Positions 21,975 to 33,870 of a stretch of 64,000 nt of DNA are shown here, one piece after another. Every line of letters begins with the position of its first letter. Position 1 is the stretch's first letter. Both the position numbers and the translations under genes were made by a program. The stretch is taken from positions 53,559,665 to 53,623,664 of the forward strand of contig NC_065570.1 in NCBI RefSeq assembly GCF_937616625.2, read 5' to 3'. This DNA comes from Mercurialis annua. Taxonomy: Eukaryota; Streptophyta; Magnoliopsida; Malpighiales; Euphorbiaceae. The notes beneath the pieces are model-generated. The model was given only the letters and a program-made list of their open reading frames with translations, was not told where the DNA came from and did not search any database.

Positions 21975-23880
21975 ATTTTTAACAATTTTATAGCTGTTAA
22001 TTGACTATTATTAAATTTAATTAAGTTGTATTTTCTAATTAATAAGATGTCTATATTTTAATATTTAGAAAGAAATACAGCAACTATTTTAATTAATAAA
22101 AGAATATCTTATCAAAAAATAATTTTAACGATCAATAAAAACTAATTAGAACAAAGAGCTATCATTTTTATTCATGTTTGTAAAATATTATTATAAATTT
22201 ATAAATACAATTGGTGAATTTGGTTTGTCTACACACTGACAACCTGACTCGATTAAAAGGGTGAAATTTTTAGTATCATGACTAGCTCAACTTACCAAAG
22301 GATTAAATTAGCTAGGTTTAAATTTGCTCTCTAATTTAACTCCAAGCTACAACATACATACATAAATTTATATATATATAAGTAATAAACTGAGATAAAA
22401 AAAACTTATCTATAAAAAAATATAATTAAATTAAATGACTAAATATTTGAAATTATATAAAACAAATTTAAAAAATATACACACCAATTGTTAGGTTAAA
22501 AAAAACTCAACATAATAAAAAGAATATGTATGAGTATATACCAGGGGTAAAGTCATAAATTATTTTTAAGGGCATCAAATTTTATAATTTAATATAAAAC
22601 AAATATAAAAAGGGTCAATTTCTATTATAAATGAGTATAATTATATAACTTGAACAAATTAATGCATAATGTTAGTGCAATTTTTTGTACAAAAGGCGGT
22701 TAATTGACCATCTATTACTTCATGTGGCTTCGCATTGGAGTATACTAATCTTCATTAAAAACTGATAAGAATAAAGAAGATGTTTAGTGGATAAATTATT
22801 TTCGAAAAGAGTTCAATTTTTTTACATCCCAAATTGGGGTGAAATAAATTTCTACTTGTATAAAAGGACACCGTGAATAAGTTGTATTTGCTTTTCTTTC
22901 CCATTAATTATTATATCCAAACAAAAAAAAATCGCTTTCTATTCTCTTCCCTTCCCTTTTTATTAAACATAATCCATACAAAGAGTAAAGTAAACTAATT
23001 ATAAACCGAATGTAAATAAAATATCAATGACTTTATTTTATTTAGTTTTAGGTACTGATTTTTTTTTTTAAAACGTTAGTTAGTATGACATACTATTGTG
23101 AATTTATCGTGAAGGACTATTTATATTTTAATTATTAATTTTTTTATTTAAAGTCCTCACACTAAATTGCTATTCCCCTAAATTGATCACTATATTGTGG
23201 ATGTGGTTTTGCTCTCAATCGAAATATATATTAGATTTTAGTTTATTGTTTTAAATACTGAATATTTGTTTTATCTTTTCATAAAATAGTCACATATCAG
23301 AATTCGTTCTAAAATTAGTGATGAAAACATACGAAATGAAGTATTATTCAATTCTTCAAAAAACATAAACTATTCAAAATATTCGCTAGTTAAACATACA
23401 TCGCATGTCACCTCAAAATCAAATCATAAAAGATTTGAAATTGATGTTCCATGCTAAGAAATAAACAAATAAAAACAGGTTACTCAATTTGATACATACA
23501 TTCATAATTTAATGATCTCTAAATTATGTTACCCCTTGGGAGACTATATATATAATAACTACAATTTCAGTTTGTAAATTAACATAAGAAAAGTTTCATT
23601 TATATAATTAGTTAGTTTTTATGATTAATTTGTGTACTTTACGACTAACCTTTCGGTGGTAAATGCTCGATGCATGCATCAATCTGAAGAAATATGCATA
23701 AACAGATTAAAAATATTTCTAGAGTAGTGGATTAGAGAGAAATAAATTAAAATTATTAAATTTGAAATCTGCTTTTATTATTTGTGGCATCTAAAACTTA
23801 GCTAACTAAACCAAAAGTATTTAAAGGATAAATTAAGAGTGGCACCAAATCATTCAAAGGATTTTAATTAGGATTAACAT
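21975..23880. other. AT-rich intergenic DNA, no gene seen
   Basis: Long AT-rich stretch with only short chance frames. No TSD-bounded insertion or RNA gene was recognised. Confidence 0.5.
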
Positions 23881-24033
23881 ATAAGATTTCTGTATTTTCA
23901 TTTTTTTGGTTGTCCTCAGATGTTTTTATTTTTTTATTTGATCTTTATATTTTTAAAAATAATTTTATAAACTCTTTTTTTTACTTGATCTTTATACTTT
24001 CAGGTATAAGTTTACTTGGTCCCTAAGTGCACC

Positions 24034-25640
24034 CACTACAACAAAAACAATCTTTAGCGACATTTTTATAGTAACATTTTTAACAAACATCAGTTAGGAT
24101 AATAAATCAATGTTAGAGTGATATTTAATTAATGACACTGTAAATATGTATTTTTAATTATTAAAGTAAAAATAATTATCACTTTTCAACTTTAATTTGA
24201 AATTCAATTTTTCATCTAACCACTTTTTATCTCTAACTACATTTCAATTTTAACTACAGTTACTTTATAGAAAAATTAGTTTATTTAATTAACATCGTGC
24301 TTGGATTAAAATTGTGCTTAGAGTAACATCGTGCTTGAATTAATCCAGAAACTGCTGCTCATTCTCACAGTCTCTCCCTTTCTTCCTTGGTTGCCGCCGT
24401 CATGCTACCTTTCGAATGCTTCCGTACGACTCCTTCGCGCCGGCTTCCGAAAGTTCAAATCAGGTTTCTATATATATAACTTTTTATTTTATTTTAAACA
24501 TATCGAGCATGCACCGGCGGATCTTCTTCTGACAAGTTTCAAGTTTCATTTTAGGTCAGTTATCATTTTTGTTTTTTTGAAATCCTTTAGATTTTGATGT
24601 GGTTTGATTTCTATATTAATGGTTCCTAGATCTCTCTCGGAAAATAAATTTGTTGCTCTTCCTTTTTCCAGTGAAAATTATGTGGCAGGAACAGTACACA
24701 GTCTCTTCTAAGTCCTTGGTGAGAAGATGCTATTCAAGGAGAATAGAAAATCCAAACTCTCCTTTGAAAATTACAACTAAAAAGGTTAGCTCCTTATAAC
24801 TAAAAAGAATTGGCATGCTTGTGACGATCTTCTGATTCAGGTAGGTTGTTGTATAAATCCTAATTTTATATTTGTTAAATGATAATCTTTCTACTTCACA
24901 TTTTATTTGTTTGCAGCATTGTGCTAGTGGTGACTGGTGAGCCTTGACACCCCATAGCACTCTTAACAGCAAGAAAGTGGATAAATCAAATTTCAGAATT
25001 TGGTTCTCTCCGGAGCTTGTCGTTGGAAAAGAGGATATATCTATCATTTTACCATTCTGATAAACTAGCTAAAAGAGTCCAATGTAAATTAAAGGAAAAA
25101 AAAAACAGATGTTATATAACTTAATCTTTTATTCTTTTTGTTTTTACTAGTTTGTGTAAAGAATCAAAATATCAATGAATAAAAAATGCTAGTTTTTTTT
25201 AAATATATTTATCTTGCTAATTTATGTATTTTGTTTTTTTTAATATTTATGATTGAATTGTGTTAACCATAATCAATATAATAATGAATGAAGAAAAAAA
25301 ATAAGAATTAAACATTATTGTAATTCATAATATTATAGAAAAATATTTTCTCATAGCCGAATTATTGGAAAAATATTAAATAATTATTGTAACACTTTAT
25401 AAATGTTATTATATAATATAATATAATAATGTTTAATATATGTCACAATAAATACAAAAAAATGTTACTATAAATGGCTACAAACATTTAGTTTAAATGT
25501 CACTTAAACGCATAACGACACCGACTAATGTAACACTTTAGTGACATTTGTGAAAAATATTGGTATAAACTTTAAGTGACGTTTTTTAAGCATTAAGTGA
25601 CATTTTTTCAATGTCACAATAGATCATTTTTGTTGTAGTG
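24034..25640. mobile_element. Non-autonomous CACTA (En/Spm) element
   Basis: Starts CACTACAACAAAAACAATCT and ends TTTTTGTTGTAGTG. The 3-bp TSD ACC flanks it (24031-24033 and 25641-25643). Subterminal motifs such as AGCGACATTTTTATAGTAAC and AAGTGACATTTTTTCAATG recur in both ends, as expected for transposase-binding repeats. No transposase frame is present. The middle (about 24340-25070) has a different, less AT-rich composition and may be captured host DNA. Outside the TSDs, inverted sequence on both sides suggests it landed in an older fold-back MITE (about 23885-25750). Confidence 0.88.
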
Positions 25641-25759
25641 ACCACACTTCCGCACTTTTGTTTACAAAAGGATTTCACAAAACTGTTTTAAAAATATAAT
25701 GACCAAATAAAAAAAATTAGGGATGAAATCAAAAAATGAAAAATATAAAAACTTTAAAA

Positions 25760-26720
25760 TAGGTTTTGCCTTTTAATTAAAAGAAAAAAGATAGGATAGA
25801 AAAATAATTGCTTATAATTTTTCTCTTTAAACGAGTTCCACATAATTTTGCTCTTTAAAAAAAGGAGTATAAAGTATTTTAATTTTTCCTCTTTAAACAA
25901 GTTCCACATAATCAAACTCAAAAGCCATTTAATTAATCAGTTAGCTAGAAAAAATGAAAGCGTTTCTTAGAAAAAGTTTGCTTTTTGTTCCAGGACGCAT
26001 GTGAACTATACCAGCTTTTATCATCTTTCTTGTGATATTGAAGCATCATTTCTGAGATACTTAATTAAAAAAAATCCTTAGTGTTCTAACATTTTATGGA
26101 TGGAATAAATCGTCTCGTGAAAGACCAATAAAGCTACTGGCTACATATTAGTTTTTCCTTGTAAATGAATTTCATATAGGAATAATTACTATCAATCTCA
26201 CGAGTTTAGGTCAAAATTAATATCATTTTCTTTATATCATTAAAGAAAATAAAAAGGGCAAACATTGTTTTTTTTCTTCTAAAAACAACAATGAAAAGGG
26301 AAAATTTATCATTTTAAAAAGGGAAAACATTGTTTTTTTTCTTCTAAAAACAACAATGAAAAGGGAAAATTTATCATTTTAAACTAAAAAAATTATTGTT
26401 TTAAAATTCAATCCAGATCGCCAGTCGGATGAGTTTAACAGTAAATCAATGATTAATTCAGATCAGATAGAAATTAAGAATTTAATAAACTGATTGATTG
26501 TAAACTATTTATTCTCACCTGTATATAAATCATCAATAAACTTTTTCAAAAGAACAAATAAAAAAAATACTTTTTTAGGAACCTTTTAATTATGAATTTC
26601 CTAATTCCTCAGGTATTATATATATATATATATATTTTCATGAAAATCCCAGGTGTTTCGTGAATCCCATTTTGTGGCTATTAACAGTTTCAACAATCCA
26701 AACACTGTTCATGAAACAAT
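25760..26720. other. Upstream region of the DUF1677 gene
   Basis: AT-rich DNA holding the 65-bp tandem duplication described separately, a TA run near 26615-26635 and the TATA box. No other gene. Confidence 0.5.
26251..26380 (+). repeat. 65-bp unit duplicated in tandem
   Basis: Two adjacent copies (26251-26315 and 26316-26380) differ at about one base. Each holds an inverted pair, CATTGTTTTTTTTCTTC and AACAACAATG. It lies about 440 bp upstream of the DUF1677 start codon. Confidence 0.92.
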
Positions 26721-26728
26721 TATATAAA
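26721..26728 (+). promoter_or_regulatory. TATA box of the DUF1677 gene
   Basis: TATATAAA-type sequence 93-100 bp before the ATG at 26821, in the expected place for a plant core promoter with a short leader. Confidence 0.6.
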
Positions 26729-26820
26729 TTGAACCCACATATGCATCTGTTTATTCACATACTTAAAAATTAATCTCTTTATCACAAACCCTACTTCATT
26801 GCTCTTAATCAATTCCAGTC

Positions 26821-27441
26821 ATGGCACAGACATTGATGAGTTCATACGGTAATACAAAAGACAACATGAATATTCACAAACCTAGTAGACTTTCAATGGA
26901 AGGTCTACAAAGAACGATTTCCGACATTTCATTTGACCTAATAACCAAAGAAACCGCGACGACGATGACGACAACAACAACGGAATCAAATTCTTCATCA
27001 AATCTTCTTCCATCGATTTCGGAAACAGAAGACGGAAAATGCGAGTGCTGCGGAATGAGTGAGGAGTGTACTATTGAGTATATGAAACGAGTTCGTGGCA
27101 AATTCTTAGGGAAATTTGTTTGTGGATTATGTGCCGAAGCTGTGCAGCAAGAAATGGAGAAAAATGGAGGGAAGAAAGAGGAAGCCATTGATGAACATGT
27201 GAGTGCTTGTGTTAAGTTTAATAGGGTTTGCAGAGTAAACCCTATTTTGTATCAAGCTGAAGCAATGAGAGAGATGTTGAAGAGGAGTTCGAGTATTAGT
27301 AGAGCCAAGTCTATTAGTCCTAGAGATAGGGATATTAGTGGTAATGTTCAAAAGAAAGGCGGTATTGCGAGGAGCTCGAGCTGTATTCCGGCGTTAACAA
27401 GGGAGATTACTGATCAGAAATTGGTTAATAAATTGATTTAA
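26821..27441 (+). CDS. DUF1677 family protein
   Basis: Single-exon, 206 residues, plant-specific DUF1677 family of unknown function. After a low-complexity Thr/Ser-rich N-terminal part (residues 42-65) comes the conserved core: KCECCGMSEECT (Cys74, Cys76, Cys77, Cys83), IEYMKRVRGKFLGKFVCGLC (Cys101, Cys104), then EAIDEHVSACVKFNRVCR (Cys130, Cys137). The paired cysteines suggest a small metal-binding fold; this is inference. The C-terminal part is Ser/Arg-rich (RSSSISRAKSISPRD), a plausible phosphorylation region. The ATG follows a TATA box and short leader. There is no signal peptide or membrane segment. Confidence 0.88.
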   Translation: MAQTLMSSYGNTKDNMNIHKPSRLSMEGLQRTISDISFDLITKETATTMTTTTTESNSSSNLLPSISETEDGKCECCGMSEECTIEYMKRVRGKFLGKFVCGLCAEAVQQEMEKNGGKKEEAIDEHVSACVKFNRVCRVNPILYQAEAMREMLKRSSSISRAKSISPRDRDISGNVQKKGGIARSSSCIPALTREITDQKLVNKLI

Positions 27442-27599
27442 TTAACTATATTCGTTGATGATGATTATATACATATTAATAATCAAAATAATAATGTTAG
27501 TTGTTTTACATATGCAATCACTGTTAGTTTTTCTTTGATTTTGACATAATAAAACTTGTTTATTAGTTGGTTATCTAGTCCTCTTGCAGTCTTGCTTGT

Positions 27600-28335
27600 G
27601 TATAATTTAACTGTATTTTTATCAGTAATTTAATCTAATGATTAAAACTCAATTTATAATATTAATTTAAAAAGAAAATTATCTGCATCGATCTTTTTAT
27701 GATTCATACAATCATACTCACACAAAATTCTCTTACAATAATAGTACTCAGTCTAAATACTACTCAATTATATTCTTATTTTTAAGTAAAATAATTACTA
27801 AGACAAAGTGAATCTATCTACCACAACCTTAACATTTTTTTTATCAAATATACCATGATTTTTAAATTTGTTAGTTCGATCCATAAGTTTTTAAATTTTT
27901 AACTAACATCACGACTCATTTGGAGTTGACATGTCGTGAGATTATATACGACACGTAGAATAAATTTTGTACATAAAGACGAACAACATACTACACCACA
28001 TTAGCTCAAAACTCAAAAAAAAATGGATAAAGGCATCAAACTGATTAGATTTGTGATATATTTGATAAAAACATTAAAATTGTTCGAAAGAAAAATTCAT
28101 TTTGCCCATTATTAATTACTTATCTAAAATTTTCATAGTAAGAGAAGAAAATGGGATGAAAAAATTAAGTCCAATATTCAAGACAGATCTTCACGTAAAC
28201 TAATTGCTCCTGCTTCTTTTACTTCACATAAGTCAATACAAACATAGAGAGCAGCATTAGACAAACCTTTCTTAGTCATCTATAATCACCATACCAATTC
28301 TAAATTTGTACACATCAAGAAAAACAACACCACTA
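27600..28335. other. AT-rich intergenic DNA with weak fold-back
   Basis: Between about 27825 and 28085 the outer motifs TTTTTTTATCAAATATACCATG and ATATATTTGATAAAAACA (the first abbreviated to its inverted core) suggest an eroded fold-back element. No gene. Confidence 0.35.
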
Positions 28336-28338
28336 TTT

Positions 28339-29175
28339 AACAGAGGTCACAAAAACAGTCAGGTTCCAGCTATTGATCGTGAATTTCCGGCAGACCAAGG
28401 AGATCCTGCAGCTCGCTGTAGTTGATTGAAGCTTTCTATAGGGTTATGATAGTTATATTTGTTTGTAGCATAGTTTTCAGCTGAATCCACACACAATGTA
28501 TTCTTGCATACATGAAACCTCTAATTTGTTACGCACGCATGCTCTCCGACTTTATGGTAATGCAGCCAACTTCTTTGTATGAGCTCGTTCATTTGGTGTC
28601 TCAGATGCAACCTAATGGGTTCTGAGGTATCGATGAGCTATGAGCTATGAGCTGGTCGTGTGTTCTGATTTCAAAGTTACCCGCATCTTATCTCGGCTAT
28701 GCCGGTTATCATTTGACTTGGTGATACTATATTTCGGGTACCGAAATATTGTATCACCAAGTCAAACGATACCCGGCATAGCGTTCCAAGATAGGATACG
28801 GGTACCTTGAAAATCAGAACACAAGATCAGTTCGGAGCTCATACAAGGGAGCTGGCCGCATTACTATAATTCGGAGAGCATGTATGCGTAACAAACTAGA
28901 GAGGACCACAGGAGATCCTCTGACTTACAGGAATGCTCCCGGCATCGCATATGCATCTGATACTTAAGGCAACAGAAAGTGGGACCTAGAGAGAGGAGAA
29001 GAAATTTTGCACAAGTCGACCTTTATAACTATCTTATGTGCAAATTTTAAGGTATTCTCTTTTTCACACTCAAGCAATACTTCTTTCTCTTTCCTCTTTT
29101 TTACTTCACTAAACTAACTTGAGTGTTAGAGCGAACAGCCAGTAAATTTCATCGGCGTTCCTTCTGACCTCTGTT
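28339..29175. mobile_element. Possible TIR- or LTR-derived element around the palindrome
   Basis: An 11-bp inverted pair AACAGAGGTCA (28339-28349) and TGACCTCTGTT (29165-29175) brackets the palindrome. The right part has ACTTGAGTGTTAGAG and pyrimidine-rich sequence reminiscent of LTR ends in plants. The boundary assignment is tentative; the pair could be chance. Confidence 0.4.
28518..28903. repeat. Large near-palindrome (cruciform-capable)
   Basis: The centre is ATTTCGG-GTA-CCGAAAT (28731-28747), leaving only a 3-base loop. The arms pair over roughly 160 positions with modest mismatch, including TATCACCAAGTCAAA, CCGGCATAGC, AAATCAGAACACA, GAGCTCATACAA, GGAGAGCATG and GCGTAACAAA. The left arm carries about 65 extra bases (near 28575-28640). 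Much less AT-rich than its surroundings. Confidence 0.9.
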
Positions 29176-29784
29176 TTCTCCTTGTCCCCGGGTTGATTGG
29201 GAGACAGCTCAGACCTAATTTATCAGGTATTTCATATCAACATATAAACCAAAAATGACCAGCGGTGTAATGCAAAACATAGCTTAATATGAAACTTAGA
29301 TTAGGCACACAATTTTGAGGTTCTCTAAAATTTTAAACTGAACTGAAATACTATTAATTGATTTGTTATTTTAAATATCAAATTAAACTGAATTAGTCGG
29401 TTTGACTTTTTAGTTTGGTGTGGTTTATACTTAAATTTTATAAGCTTTTTTATATTTCAAAATCAAAGTGAGAGAATCAAATTTGTCGATTCATTTTCAT
29501 TGTTCAATTTGGTTTGATTCTCGCACAACCCCAGCTCGCATACAGCTTCAATTAGTATTGAATTTGATTGTACTGTCTTTCAGCGTATAATATTTGCATT
29601 TGACATAAACATAAAAATAAAAAATAATTATGATTGCTTGTTTTATTTATATTATTATATTTTTTTAATATGGAAAACAAACTTGAAAAATAGCAATAAA
29701 TGCTCTTTTAATATACTCAATTGACAAATATTATGTAACAAAAAAAAATTCAATCGCGATATATTATAAACTGGAGCTTAGAGT

Positions 29785-30119
29785 AAGACCTATTCATGGG
29801 CCGGGTTTGGGCGGGCTCGGGCCGGGATTAGGCAGACTTGACTTTTTTAAAGGCAAGCCCAAACCCGCCCAAGCTCGGTTCAGGCTTTAAATATACTATC
29901 TAAACCCGGACCTAATGCATTAATTTAACGGGCTCGTGCCGAATTTGGGTGGGCTTATCTTGTTTTTTTACAATATTAAAATCTGAGCATGCCCATAAAA
30001 AGTCGAGCTTTTTCGGGCTCGGGCAGAGTTTAGGACCAGAAATTGGTGTCCAAACCCAGCCTTAAGAGGGCGGGCCTGGGCAAGCGGGTCGGATATCCAA
30101 GCCCATGAACAAGTCTACT
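29785..30119. mobile_element. GC-rich fold-back MITE
   Basis: Left terminus AGACCTATTCATGGGCCGGG and right terminus CCAAGCCCATGAACAAGTCT are inverted. GGGCTCGGGC/GCCCAAACCCGCCC motifs recur inside. Its GC content stands out against the flanks. No clear TSD, so the superfamily is open (hAT or MULE). Confidence 0.7.
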
Positions 30120-30450
30120 TGGAGGGAATAGCATTCTCATTCGCCAATTCCTTGTACAAGAGAAGGGTTTAGCATAAAGATACTCTATTTGATTCTCTTA
30201 AAATAAAAGAATTAACACTTGAAAAAATTAAAAAAACAATTAATTCTTAAAATATCATTTTAATTTTTAGTTTGAATAATTAATTTATGGAATGCATAAA
30301 GTAGCAATATTCTTTATGTTAAGAAACAGAGAGAGTAAATATAATTAAAAAAAATACTACTATATGTTTTTATTAGTACTCCATGAGAATAAAAGAATGT
30401 CTATCTACTAATTTTATACATAAACAAAACATGTAAAGCACGTCCCTCTC

Positions 30451-31410
30451 TCAAACCAACGTAGAACAAGCTGAAGTTGAAGGATCAAAGAGAGCAGGAA
30501 CCAAATATTTCCTGCCATTAACACCATGTGCATTATAGCTAGCACCACTTGTTGAATCCACCAGCAAATCCCCGGCATAACCCGGATAAGCTCCTTTACC
30601 GTACACCCCATTACAAGCTGAACCAGCTTCTAAAGGAGCTTCCTTTGGACCTTGAAAATACCCATTTCCAAATGGGTTGGTCGCAGTCCCAGCCAAAAGG
30701 CTTGCCAAATTGATCACCATACCGTCAATACCCACATCATTGTTTGGCGCAACCAGAGGCGAGCCTTGTGGTCCATAGATGGGCTGGTGGAATGGCCAGG
30801 CACATTGACCTGGGCATTGCGTCTCTGAATTACCAACCCAAATGTAAGCAAATCTAGAGTCTTTGGCATTCATCATTTTTTGAGCAGAAACAGAAGACCC
30901 ATGAGTCCCACATCGGCTGGAGCAAAACCCATCAACAGCTACATCAGCTGAAGTCAAAACCACATTAATAGCATCTTTTTGGCCACCCTTTGATGCTAAT
31001 TCAACAATTTGCTTATTCGAAAGCGATTTACCTAATGAGTAACTCTCATCCGAAATCTGGGTACCCAAAAAGAGTTCAAGATCAGAACTTTTCTTAGAAT
31101 GGGTAAGATGGTAGTATTTTTCAGTGGCTTTCCACCACTTAGAAACAGAAGGTTGGTTTTTAGCAACCGATTCTGCAGAAGGAGACAGAGAGGTAATAAA
31201 ATCAGAGACAATGGCCCGTTGAGAAGGTTTGAAATTCCCATACCAAATCAAATTAATAGAAATTTTGCCAGTAAGAAGATGGCCATTATGGTACTTAAAC
31301 AACAAGGGTTGATCTTGCTCTGTTAATCTCCGTGCTGCAGAAGTAAAATGAACAATAGAGACTAACAAAAGGAAGGTCATCACAAAATGTGTAAAATTAA
31401 AAGAGGCCAT
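30451..31410 (-). CDS. EXORDIUM-like (PHI-1 family) secreted protein, copy 1
   Basis: Intronless, 319 residues, phosphate-induced protein 1 family (PF04674). Residues 1-25 form a signal peptide (hydrophobic [17 protein letters not shown], cleavage probably before ARRL), so the protein enters the cell wall/apoplast. Conserved blocks follow in order: [121 protein letters not shown] and the C-terminal CSTLV. In Arabidopsis EXORDIUM promotes brassinosteroid-linked cell expansion; biochemical activity is unknown. Copies 2 and 3 lie on the same strand to the right. A TATA box lies about 81-87 bp upstream. Confidence 0.95.
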   Translation of the reverse strand: MASFNFTHFVMTFLLLVSIVHFTSAARRLTEQDQPLLFKYHNGHLLTGKISINLIWYGNFKPSQRAIVSDFITSLSPSAESVAKNQPSVSKWWKATEKYYHLTHSKKSSDLELFLGTQISDESYSLGKSLSNKQIVELASKGGQKDAINVVLTSADVAVDGFCSSRCGTHGSSVSAQKMMNAKDSRFAYIWVGNSETQCPGQCAWPFHQPIYGPQGSPLVAPNNDVGIDGMVINLASLLAGTATNPFGNGYFQGPKEAPLEAGSACNGVYGKGAYPGYAGDLLVDSTSGASYNAHGVNGRKYLVPALFDPSTSACSTLV

Positions 31411-31490
31411 AACGGTTTAATTTGAAAACTTAGTGTTGAAAACAGAGGATTGAGGTGTTGGAGTGAAGAGAGCAGAGGGAGGAGAAGGGG

Positions 31491-31497
31491 TTATATA
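31491..31497 (-). promoter_or_regulatory. TATA box of EXORDIUM-like copy 1
   Basis: TATATAA on the minus strand, 81-87 bp before the ATG, between two GA/CT-rich stretches. Confidence 0.65.
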
Positions 31498-31989
31498 GTG
31501 TGGAGATAGATGGGTTACGAAGTTACGGGAAAGAGTTGATGAAGTGGTGCCAGTTAAGCAACGCGTCGTCGTATTCATTGGGCTAATAGTAATGGGTTGT
31601 TTTGAGTGCGAAATGGGAGTGGAGTGCTAAGATAACAGTAGTTGGCCAGCTAAGTTGACAAAAAGACATGCCAAAGAGTAAGTGGTAGACCACAAAATGT
31701 TGTGGTTTTTGGTAAGAAATTGAGACAACATTTGGGAAAATCAAATGCAACCAAAAGCTCATATGCCATACTCTGAAAATGTCGACACACTGCTTCTTCT
31801 TGTGCATTCTGCAATTGCACTTTAAGTTCAACTTATCGAAATCAGTTTTCCTAAACTAAATATTAAAACTAAAATATACTTAATTTTTCTTAAAATAAAT
31901 CATTTAAATGTAATTAAATCCTAATTCATAATAAAAAATCACTTGTATATGAATTTCATAACTATAATTAAAATTAAAATGATTTAAAT

Positions 31990-32285
31990 AGTAATTTGCC
32001 TCACTCAACTTGTAAGCAATAAGCAATTAACACATATATTAATTTTATAGTCAAACTAGTCATGAACTTGCTGATTATGGTAATTAGCCTCATTTTAATA
32101 ATTTGGTCTTTCAACTTGCGAGCTAATTGACCCTTAATTGACAATTTGCCACTTCAACATGCAATCTAATTTGCCAAAATGAGACTATTGCTCATAATCA
32201 ACAAGTTTATAACTTATTTGTGTATAATGTTAATTTATATGTTAATTGCACATTGCTAACAAGTCGATAGGGCAAATTGTTGCTT
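31990..32285. mobile_element. Fold-back MITE (eroded)
   Basis: Left TTTGCCTCACTCAACTTGTA and right AACAAGTCGATAGGGCAAAT are inverted. A second, inner inverted pair occurs around GGTAATTAGCCTCATTTTAA and AATTTGCCAAAATGAGAC. Ends and TSD cannot be fixed. Confidence 0.5.
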
Positions 32286-32969
32286 CAGTCAAATTAAAAT
32301 ATTAAAATTTCATAGTTATAATTAAAAATATATAATATAATCCAATAATATAAATAATTTAAGAAACAAATTTTATGTTACGGAAATAATATTAAATATT
32401 TATTATTTATAAGAACGACTCCTAAATAATACTTTTTAAGAGTTTTTGGGAGTTTTACAATAAATATGTTTTTGAAACTAAAAAAAACACATTCCTCAAA
32501 CTTTAAGTATATCATAAGGACTGATATTATGTGGGAACTAATGACTTAAACAGCGGTTTGCATTTTCATATTATACATTTTTTTGTTATTAGAAAAAGAC
32601 GCTAAGGTCTAAATCTGAACTAGCTCCTCATAAAAGTCAAACCGTGCACCTCTTGATTCATTGCTTAAAGGCCTTGTCCCCTAATCTTTGCCCTTCAAAT
32701 TCTGAAAAAAAATCTCCTTGTATATTTGTTTTTGATCCCCTGATACAATAACTCTGGCTCCGTCACTGCGCTTAAGCAAGATAGTTAATTGAAAATTTGG
32801 ATTTTTTATAAACGTGCTAAATATGAACTTGCTAATCTTTGTTAACTCGAGTCCAATATTCCTAATCAAAGTTAGAAAGAGGATTACTTTCTGTTTATGC
32901 TGGCCGAATAATGAAGCATTATATTATATATACACATTAGTCTTCTCTTTCTTGGTTGGTGGTAGTAAT

Positions 32970-33312
32970 ATATCACTGTTTTAAAAACTCAACCGCACTG
33001 GCTGGTTCAACCCGTTAGAATGAGAACCGATGGCGAGTCTGATGCTGCTTAAGAAACTAAAAAAGAGGTGTAACCTGAATGAATAATAAAAAAAGACCTT
33101 CCAAACCGATGAACCGCTATAAAAATAAAACCCGCAATTTTGAAAAATTTGATTAATATTTTTAAAAGAAAACATATAGAAGTTTATATAGAATATCTAT
33201 TTGTATTTATTTTATTATTATAAAAGAGTTATATATATTATAGAAAATTATAAATATATTTATTTTTATCAATATAGTTCAACCACCGGCTGAGCCAGGT
33301 TTTAAGACACTG
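32970..33312. mobile_element. hAT-like MITE (tentative)
   Basis: Left CACTGTTTTAAAAACTCAAC and right GTTTTAAGACACTG are inverted, with CTGGCTGGTTCAAC / GTTCAACCACCGGCTGAGCC inside. Flanking octamers gtagtaat (32962-32969) and gtagtagt (33313-33320) differ at one base, fitting an 8-bp hAT TSD. Confidence 0.5.
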
Positions 33313-33390
33313 GTAGTAGTTTGAATTAAGCATCCCCATTCTTTCGTTCAAGCCAAAATAAATTCTAATTAAGATGGTTCAATGGGGTAT

Positions 33391-33606
33391 CTAGTGCTCT
33401 TATAACACAGTGGTAATAGCTACAGACATCTTGGTAAGAGGTCTCGTGTTTGAGTCTCACTCCCGCTCCCTAATTATAAAAAAATAATTAGTTAAAACTG
33501 TCAGTGCTCTTATAGCACAGTGGTAATAGCCATAGGCCTCTTGGTAAGAGATCTCATATTTGAGCCTCACTCCCTCCTCCCTAATTATAAAAAATAATTA
33601 GTTAAG
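33391..33606 (+). mobile_element. Tandem dimer of a tRNA-derived SINE-like unit
   Basis: Two units of about 105 bp. Both have an A-box-like stretch (GCACAGTGGTAATAGC in unit 2), GGTAAGAG and a B-box-like TTTGAGYCTCACTCC, then CTCCCTAATTATAAAAAA and TAATTAGTTAA. The second unit starts where the first ends, near 33503. No convincing TSD, so it may have arisen by local duplication. Confidence 0.7.
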
Positions 33607-33870
33607 ACTAGAAAATCTCATTTTCTTTAATTTGTGTTGCTCAGTTTCTAATAGCTGTTGCCTACTGCATGACATTGGCTATGCCACTTTGGAATATATA
33701 ACTTCTTCAGGGGAAAAAAAAAGATGTATATATAGTGTGATAACAATTATTTTCTCAAATTTGCTATTACCGTCAAATGATAAATAATACTATATCAAAA
33801 GAATTAAAGAATTTCTTCTAAATATCTTAACAATAAACACTATAAATATCTAAGCTATAATAATCCTTGT

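Noticed and set aside
31583..31831. 82-codon minus-strand frame upstream of EXORDIUM-like copy 1
   Set aside because: No family resemblance. It lies in the promoter-side region and has unusual composition.
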